Source of the DNA: an uncultured Saprospiraceae bacterium
GTDB taxonomy: Bacteria; Bacteroidota; Bacteroidia; Chitinophagales; Saprospiraceae
Assembly: GCA_937951685.1 (NCBI GenBank)
Contig: CALFBG010000228.1
Coordinates: 1 to 55,654, forward strand
Direction: 5' to 3'
DNA length: 55,654 nt
Shown here piece after piece: positions 50,552 through 55,654 of this stretch (positions within the stretch are counted from its first letter, which is position 1; each line of letters begins with the position of its first letter). Made by a program: the position numbers and the translations under genes. The notes below the pieces were generated by a model. That model did not search any database. It was not told the origin of the DNA and worked only from the letters and a program-made list of their open reading frames with translations.

Positions 50552-52909
50552 ATGCCAATAAAGATACCATTCAAAACTGCTTTTTTGCTAGGAAGCTGTT
50601 CTTCGTGGAGCAACTTGCGTGGCTTATGCTACTTGTCTTTGCTGATGATTTTGTGTAGTTGTAACGTTACTAAGCATTTAAAAGAAGATGAATTTTTAGT
50701 AACAAGTACGACGATTAAATATCAGAAGCCCGAAGAAATTAAAAACGAAAAAAAATTTAAAGAAAGCCTTAAAGCACAAATAAAACCACAGCCCAATACC
50801 GGATGGCTCAACTTAAGTCTATGGATTTACCAATGGGGGGAACGCTCAAAAAAACAGAAAGGATTTCGGCGGTGGCTCCAACGGAATTTTGGAGAAGCCC
50901 CCGCACTTTATAGTGATCTTGCCGAGACAAATAATCGGCTACGGATGAAAAAACTACTGAAAGACAATGGTTTTTTTAGGTCGGATATTGATGTTGACAC
51001 GACGATGAATGGGAAAGAAGTATCGGTAGAATACGAGGTGTTGACGAATGGTCAATACAAAATAAACCGAGTGTTGCTTCCTTCGGACACGACGGATATT
51101 GGAAAAATTATTCATCAAAATAAAAAGAAATCTTTATTAAAGTCAGGGGATTTTTATTCTGAAGCGTTACTTAAAAAAGAACGTCTTCGAATTAGCGATC
51201 TGGCTGCGCAGCGGGGCTATTTGGATTTTAACGAAAGTTTTATTTACTATTTTATTGACACGATCCCGCAGCAATTTGTAGCGGATGTTTATATCAAAGT
51301 TAAACTGCCAGCGGATGCGCCAGACCATAAAACGTATCGTTTGGGGAAAACGGAAATTTATCCTAATTATGACTTATCGAATAAAAAGGTAGCGATTGAT
51401 GTAGACACCGCAATCATTCGGCCCGAGATGATTGTAATAGAAAACCGCCACCTAATTGATCACAAAGTATTGGATCGTATGATTCTGCAAAATAGCAATG
51501 ATGTAGTGATCAAAAAGAATCAAGATGTATCGGTGAGTCATTTGCTCGACTTGGGGATTTTTAAATTTGTCAATCTTAAATACGAAAAAAGCGTAGACTC
51601 TCTTGGTCCCATTATCAACCGAAGGTTTTACTTGACGCCAGATTATAATCAAAATATGTCGGCGAACCTAGAGTTGAATAATCGAACGGGCAGATTCTAC
51701 GGGATAGGTGCTTCGGGTAGTTATCGACATCTTAATGTGCTCAAAAAAGCGGTGACTTTTGGTTCGACGCTTTCGGGTGGTTTGGAAACGCAGATTGGGA
51801 GCAAACTATCTTTTCTGAATACGATTGATTTGAATGTTGAGTTTAGTGTATCCGCGCCTCGCTTCATTGTCCCTTTTAAAATAAAACCCAACTCCGGTTT
51901 ATTTGTACCACGGACGAGCTTGACCGTCGGAAATACTTTTCAGCGGAGAGTCTCTTTGTACAGTATCAATTCCACCAATTTCAAATTAGGTTATCAATGG
52001 CGAGAGACGGCAGAGAAGCAACATAGTTTTTATCCCATTAGTATCAATCGGGTAGAAGTGCTTGATAAGACCTTCGTTTTCGACAGCTTAGTAAATGCGA
52101 CGCCTCGTTTGGCAAATAGTTTTCAAAACTCTTTTTTGATTGGTTTGGACTACACCTATATTTATACCAATCAATCGGCTGATCCAACGAAAGACTACTG
52201 GTTTTTTCGAGGGAACATGAGAACGTCTGGTAATCTCGCGCAATTAGCGGCACGTGCGTTTGATTTTGAAAAAACAGAAAATGGAAGATATAAATTAATA
52301 AATTTACCTTTCGCGCAGTTTACTTCGCTGGAAGCAGATTTACGATTCTATAAAAAACTGAATCGAAACTCTTTAGTCTTTCGATTTTCGCCCGCCGTCG
52401 GTTTTGCGTACGGCAACTCCACGGTGCTGCCATACATTGAGCAGTTTTTTGTTGGTGGCGCCAACAGTATTCGGGCTTTTCGTTTGCGAGATCTCGGTCC
52501 GGGGTCTTTTGCGAGAGACGGCGCCGTAGAAGACGGAATCGCCCAGCAATTTATTGATCAGACGGGCGATGTAAAACTAGAAATGACCGCAGAGTATCGT
52601 TTTGGAATCCTTGGTTTTTTTAAAGGTGCTTTCTTTGTGGACGCAGGAAACGTTTGGTTACTCAACGACGGGGAAGAAGGCAAGAATTTCAGATTCAGTA
52701 GTTTTTGGAAAGAGATTGCGGTAGGTGCAGGCTTGGGACTTCGGATTGATATAGAGTACATCGTTTTGCGATTAGATGTGGCTACTCCTTTACGAAAACC
52801 CTATTTTGCAGAAGGTTTTCGTTGGACTTTCGATCGGTTTGATTTGGGAAGTGCTGCTTGGCGCAAGGATAATATTATTTATAACATTGCCGTCGGTTAT
52901 CCTTTCTAA
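50552..52909 (+). CDS. tamA: TamA-like Omp85 outer membrane protein
   Basis: A 785-residue outer-membrane protein from the ATG at 50552 (a GTG at 50528 would overlap TamB by 11 bases). The N-terminus looks like a lipoprotein signal, LLMILCSCNVTKHLKEDEF, as in Bacteroidota TamA/BamA homologues. POTRA domains cover about 45-370 (MKKLLKDNGFFRSDIDVDTT, VSHLLDLGIFKFVNLKYE), then a surface-antigen barrel with FFVGGANSIRAFRLRDLGPG (the loop-6 V/I-R-G-F-like motif) and a final strand ending in VGYPF. It works with TamB upstream in inserting outer-membrane proteins or moving lipids. Identity as TamA rather than BamA rests on the TamB partner. Confidence 0.88.
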   Translation: MPIKIPFKTAFLLGSCSSWSNLRGLCYLSLLMILCSCNVTKHLKEDEFLVTSTTIKYQKPEEIKNEKKFKESLKAQIKPQPNTGWLNLSLWIYQWGERSKKQKGFRRWLQRNFGEAPALYSDLAETNNRLRMKKLLKDNGFFRSDIDVDTTMNGKEVSVEYEVLTNGQYKINRVLLPSDTTDIGKIIHQNKKKSLLKSGDFYSEALLKKERLRISDLAAQRGYLDFNESFIYYFIDTIPQQFVADVYIKVKLPADAPDHKTYRLGKTEIYPNYDLSNKKVAIDVDTAIIRPEMIVIENRHLIDHKVLDRMILQNSNDVVIKKNQDVSVSHLLDLGIFKFVNLKYEKSVDSLGPIINRRFYLTPDYNQNMSANLELNNRTGRFYGIGASGSYRHLNVLKKAVTFGSTLSGGLETQIGSKLSFLNTIDLNVEFSVSAPRFIVPFKIKPNSGLFVPRTSLTVGNTFQRRVSLYSINSTNFKLGYQWRETAEKQHSFYPISINRVEVLDKTFVFDSLVNATPRLANSFQNSFLIGLDYTYIYTNQSADPTKDYWFFRGNMRTSGNLAQLAARAFDFEKTENGRYKLINLPFAQFTSLEADLRFYKKLNRNSLVFRFSPAVGFAYGNSTVLPYIEQFFVGGANSIRAFRLRDLGPGSFARDGAVEDGIAQQFIDQTGDVKLEMTAEYRFGILGFFKGAFFVDAGNVWLLNDGEEGKNFRFSSFWKEIAVGAGLGLRIDIEYIVLRLDVATPLRKPYFAEGFRWTFDRFDLGSAAWRKDNIIYNIAVGYPF

Positions 52910-52920
52910 CGCTTGAAATC

Positions 52921-53529
52921 TTACTGGTGAGGAGGCGCAAAATTTTGCTGATGAATGGTTTTGAAATAGCTAAAAGTAGCACGCGCTGTTTGACCGGCTC
53001 GTTCAAGATCCGCGGTTGACTGTAGTTGCTCTTGGGCAATTTGCCGAAAATTTCGCCAACGGTGACCAATCAGGATATCTGTTTGTTGATAAAAATTAAA
53101 TTGGGAAAGGGCTTTTAAGTTTTCATTTTCTCGTAAGGCTTTTACAATCACCTTTCCGCCTAAACGAGCACCTTCTAAGACGTATAAAATGCCTAGATAA
53201 GCAGCAAGGTCTAAGGTTTTATTTAATATAGAGAAGGGAGGCACTACTAAATCTGCTGTATGATAAACGGGAAATGTTGCTAAATCCTTTTCCAAGTCTT
53301 CAAAACGCTGACTAGCAAATTGCTGGAGAATAGGACGCTCCATTTGCTGCAGTTGCTTGTTTAGTGGCGCTTCAAGTTGTTGATAAATTAGGTGATTCTT
53401 GCGGAGGAGTTGAGCATATTGTGTTAGCGAAATCTCTTTTGCCATAATCGCTTGAGCAAAAGAAACTTGCTCAAGTGCTCGATGCAGGTCTAAAGTATGC
53501 TGTTTTAGAAAAGCTAAGCTATCAATCAT
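52921..53529 (-). CDS. bphO: Heme oxygenase (biliverdin-forming), BphO type
   Basis: A 202-residue all-helical heme oxygenase that opens heme to biliverdin, iron and CO. The proximal histidine is His16 in LDLHRALEQVSFAQ, and the distal helix with the conserved glycines is YVLEGARLGGKVI. Length and spacing fit the bacterial BphO group. The ATG overlaps the stop of the upstream response regulator by ATGA, so it is translated together with a phytochrome operon; biliverdin is the chromophore of bacteriophytochromes, which gives it a clear job. Its 3' end faces TamA at 11 bases. Confidence 0.88.
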   Translation of the reverse strand: MIDSLAFLKQHTLDLHRALEQVSFAQAIMAKEISLTQYAQLLRKNHLIYQQLEAPLNKQLQQMERPILQQFASQRFEDLEKDLATFPVYHTADLVVPPFSILNKTLDLAAYLGILYVLEGARLGGKVIVKALRENENLKALSQFNFYQQTDILIGHRWRNFRQIAQEQLQSTADLERAGQTARATFSYFKTIHQQNFAPPHQ

Positions 53530-54059
53530 AATAATGATTGTAGCTGTTCTACCGTTTCCAAAATGTCTACTTTTAAATCATTAGACTTGATCGTTTTTGC
53601 GTGTGCGGAAAGTTTGTTTAATAATAATTTTCGCTGCCGATTTTTTTCTGCTTTTTCTCTAGCCATCGCGATTCTATGGTTGTTAGTTGCAATGACCTCT
53701 GCTAAAACACTAGGTAAGGTTTTAATGTTTTGTTTGATCACAAAACCATCTGCTCCTTGCAAAATGACCCGCGCTACTTTTTCATCATTATTAAGTGTGC
53801 CCGTCAGGAAAATAAAAGGTACATCAGGCATATGTTCCTTAATATAAATTAGCGCTTCAAGGCCATTGAAATCCGGCAAGTCATAATCAGAAATAACAAT
53901 ATCAGGTTGTAGCCAACTAATTTTTTCATTAAAACTGCTACGACTATTTGCCGTAGTAAAAGTACATTTAGGATTGTACTTCAAGACTTGACGTTTTGCG
54001 AGTTGCAAGTCGGTTTCTAAATCTTCTAAAATAAACACTTTTAAAATTTCTTCAGCCAT
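53526..54059 (-). CDS. Response regulator with receiver and helical tail
   Basis: A response regulator of 177 residues from ATG 54059 (MAEEILKVFILEDLETD). The receiver domain (1-125) has the phosphoacceptor Asp58 in IVISDYDLPDFNGLEAL, acidic residues at LED, the Thr in FLTGTLNN and the Lys in FVIKQNIKTLP. A short helical tail (about 126-177; REKAEKNRQRKLLLNKLSAH) has no known DNA-binding domain. The open frame continues upstream to 54113 inside the previous gene, but the receiver starts at MAEE. It overlaps the upstream regulator by 8 bases and the heme oxygenase by 4, so all are coupled. Confidence 0.85.
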   Translation of the reverse strand: MAEEILKVFILEDLETDLQLAKRQVLKYNPKCTFTTANSRSSFNEKISWLQPDIVISDYDLPDFNGLEALIYIKEHMPDVPFIFLTGTLNNDEKVARVILQGADGFVIKQNIKTLPSVLAEVIATNNHRIAMAREKAEKNRQRKLLLNKLSAHAKTIKSNDLKVDILETVEQLQSLL

Positions 54060-54471
54060 GTATGGTATTTTTGTTAAAGGCAATCCAATATTTAAATAGT
54101 AAACTAAAAACATTTTTCATTTCCTGGTAGCTAGCAGGTTTACACAGGTAGCTACTGGCACCTAATGCGTAGGCTTTCTGAATGTCTGATTTTTGGCTAG
54201 ATGAACTGTATATGACTACGGGAATATGTTTCGTTCGTTCTTGTCCTTTCAAATAACTCAAAACTTCAAATCCATTCACGATTGGCATTTTTATATCAAG
54301 TAAGATAAATTGAGGTAAAGGATTTTTCTCCTCCTCAAAGTACTCAAGTGCTAGGCTCCCATTTCGTAACCAGTGATAGTTTTGGCTTAGCTTTTCTTTC
54401 GTTATAATTCTTTCTATCAGGTGCGCATCGTTGACGTTATCCTCTATGAGTAGTAAATCTAAATTATCCAA
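54052..54471 (-). CDS. Single-domain response regulator, Rcp1 type
   Basis: A 139-residue stand-alone receiver domain. The acidic pocket is LLLIEDNVND, the phosphoacceptor is Asp59 in FILLDIKMPIVNGFEVL, with switch Ser in VVIYSSSSQKSDI and Lys in SSYLCKPAS. The extended loop between strand 3 and helix 3 and the KHIPVVIYSSSS pattern are those of Rcp1-like regulators that pair with phytochrome kinases. It lies 23 bases after the phytochrome kinase stop and overlaps the next regulator. No output domain: it would relay phosphate by protein contact. Confidence 0.88.
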   Translation of the reverse strand: MDNLDLLLIEDNVNDAHLIERIITKEKLSQNYHWLRNGSLALEYFEEEKNPLPQFILLDIKMPIVNGFEVLSYLKGQERTKHIPVVIYSSSSQKSDIQKAYALGASSYLCKPASYQEMKNVFSLLFKYWIAFNKNTIHG

Positions 54472-54494
54472 GGTTTTTTTTTGGTAAAAATAAA

Positions 54495-55654
54495 TTATTT
54501 TAAGGAATCTGCTACATTTATTTTAGGAAAACTAACCCAAAAAGTAGTGCCTTGACCCAATTGACTCTCAAACCAAATTTTTCCTTGATGGCGTTCTACA
54601 ATTCGTTTTACAATCGAAAGACCAATGCCAGATCCTTCAAATTCTTCTTCGGTAACTAAGCGGCTAAAAACGTCAAAAATTTTATTGCTATAGCCCTGAT
54701 CCATACCAATTCCATTATCTTCAATGCGATAAGTTGTTTGCATTTCGTCTTCGACACCACTGATATGTAAGTATGCTTGATCTTTAGTGGCACTATACTT
54801 CAGTGCATTTTCAATCAAATTAGCGAAAGCTTGTCTAATCATCGTATGGTCGCCCGTGATATTAGGAAATGGTTCTTTAAAGACTATTTTCACTGCTTTA
54901 TAAGACTCATTGCCTGCTAGAATGTTATCAATAATTGGGGATAAAATTTTCTTGGGCTCAATTTCATTATAGATTAAGCCAACCTTTGCCAGTTTTGATA
55001 AATGTAGGATATCGTTGATAAACGCATTCATCTTAGTAGTGTTTTCAACAATTATTCTAATTATGTCAATACCGTAACTATCTAATTTATCACTATAGTC
55101 CTCCTTCAAAATTTGTACAAAGCCTTCAATCGCTCTCAAAGGAGAACGCAGATCGTGGCTTACGCTATAGCTGAAACTTTCTAACTCATCGTACGACATC
55201 TTAAGGTTATGGTGTAGCTGTTTGAGTTCGTTGAATCGTTTGAGAATAATTTCTCGAATATTATTACGAAGTAGAATAGCAGCATCAAGTTCGTATTTTC
55301 TCCAAGGCTCAGCTTGATCCGCAACTAATTGTTTCCATTTTGCAAAAGATTTTCGGGGAGACAATCGTTTGCCAGCTTCCCTACGTATCGTTTTTTCTGT
55401 CGGATTTCCTCCCCAATACACTTCTACCGCCTGTTCTTTGCGAAACCAGAGTATGTACTCATTGGGGCTTTCCGAAATTTTGATGGCAAGCAATCCTGCA
55501 AATGTTTTGGTAAAACTGTAGTTTTGTTGCATTGCTGCGGACAGACAATTCGTAGAAAAAATCAATCGTTCCTCCTTAGTATTAAGGAAATCAATAACTG
55601 CTTGTATTTCTTTCTGGTTCGGCGTTTGACCGATACTTCGAATTTCTTGTTCAA
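54495..55654 (-). CDS. bphP: Bacteriophytochrome histidine kinase (5' end outside window)
   Basis: The C-terminal 386 residues of a bacteriophytochrome; the frame is open to the window edge. Visible first is the PHY domain: GQTPNQKEIQAVIDFL, FAGLLAIKISESPNEYILWF, then AVEVYWGGNPTEKT and the LSPRKSFAKWK segment of the tongue. HisKA follows with the phosphoacceptor His in YSVSHDLRSPLRAIEGF, then HATPase with NLIENALKYSA, RIEDNGIGMDQGY and GSGIGLSIVKRIVERHQG. PAS and GAF domains with the biliverdin site must lie beyond 55654. It senses red/far-red light and passes phosphate to the two regulators downstream; the same operon makes the chromophore enzyme. The PHY assignment rests on pattern, but is strong. 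Confidence 0.9.
   Translation of the reverse strand, partial: EQEIRSIGQTPNQKEIQAVIDFLNTKEERLIFSTNCLSAAMQQNYSFTKTFAGLLAIKISESPNEYILWFRKEQAVEVYWGGNPTEKTIRREAGKRLSPRKSFAKWKQLVADQAEPWRKYELDAAILLRNNIREIILKRFNELKQLHHNLKMSYDELESFSYSVSHDLRSPLRAIEGFVQILKEDYSDKLDSYGIDIIRIIVENTTKMNAFINDILHLSKLAKVGLIYNEIEPKKILSPIIDNILAGNESYKAVKIVFKEPFPNITGDHTMIRQAFANLIENALKYSATKDQAYLHISGVEDEMQTTYRIEDNGIGMDQGYSNKIFDVFSRLVTEEEFEGSGIGLSIVKRIVERHQGKIWFESQLGQGTTFWVSFPKINVADSLK

Overview
The window looks like a chromosome segment of a moderately AT-rich Bacteroidota bacterium, most likely a marine gliding member of the Saprospirales. The basis is: secreted proteins with C-terminal type IX secretion (T9SS) sorting domains, almost no Shine-Dalgarno sequences before starts, TAnnTTTG-like promoter boxes, a TamB/TamA pair and TM2/TPR proteins of Bacteroidota type, and a polyunsaturated fatty acid (PUFA) synthase locus. 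PUFA synthases are known in Saprospiraceae (arachidonate-producing Aureispira). The genus is inference.

Left part (1-13.0 kb): a decayed FG-GAP/VCBS gene fragment; a small operon with an SRPBCC protein and two membrane proteins; a minus-strand series running CBS protein, Omp85-type barrel protein, NAD kinase and cyclase-like hydrolase; two tandem TPR-SHOCT paralogues with different membrane N-termini; a GAF-PP2C phosphatase; an orphan Opp/Dpp-type permease; and a glycosyltransferase of the queuosine-tRNA mannosyltransferase family.

Central part (13.0-30.9 kb): a self-contained PUFA synthase locus. A phosphopantetheinyl transferase (PfaE role) is divergent from a TetR regulator. The regulator is followed by PfaA (KS-AT-3xACP), an ORF with the KR and DH halves normally found in PfaA, a fused PfaB/PfaC-type protein (KS-CLF-AT-DH-DH) and the enoyl reductase PfaD, ending at a rho-independent terminator. 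The main oddity is that PfaA is interrupted exactly after its third ACP at a run of ten A. A -1 shift there joins it to the KR-DH ORF, which has no ATG start and whose PfaA-like sequence extends upstream of its only plausible start. A perfect 15-bp inverted repeat lies just downstream. This is programmed frameshifting or slippage, a real split, or a homopolymer sequencing error.

Right part (30.9-55.7 kb): tRNA pseudouridine synthase TruC; a secreted vanadium-haloperoxidase-like protein with calcium-binding-type repeats and a T9SS tail; ribosomal protein bS21; a SWIM-SNF2 helicase; SelO; a secreted endonuclease I with a T9SS tail; a nitronate monooxygenase; TamB overlapping a TamA-type Omp85 protein; and, at the right edge on the minus strand, a tightly coupled photosensory operon. 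That operon is a bacteriophytochrome histidine kinase (5' part outside the window), two response regulators and a heme oxygenase that would make the biliverdin chromophore. I saw no tRNA, rRNA, CRISPR array or intact mobile element.
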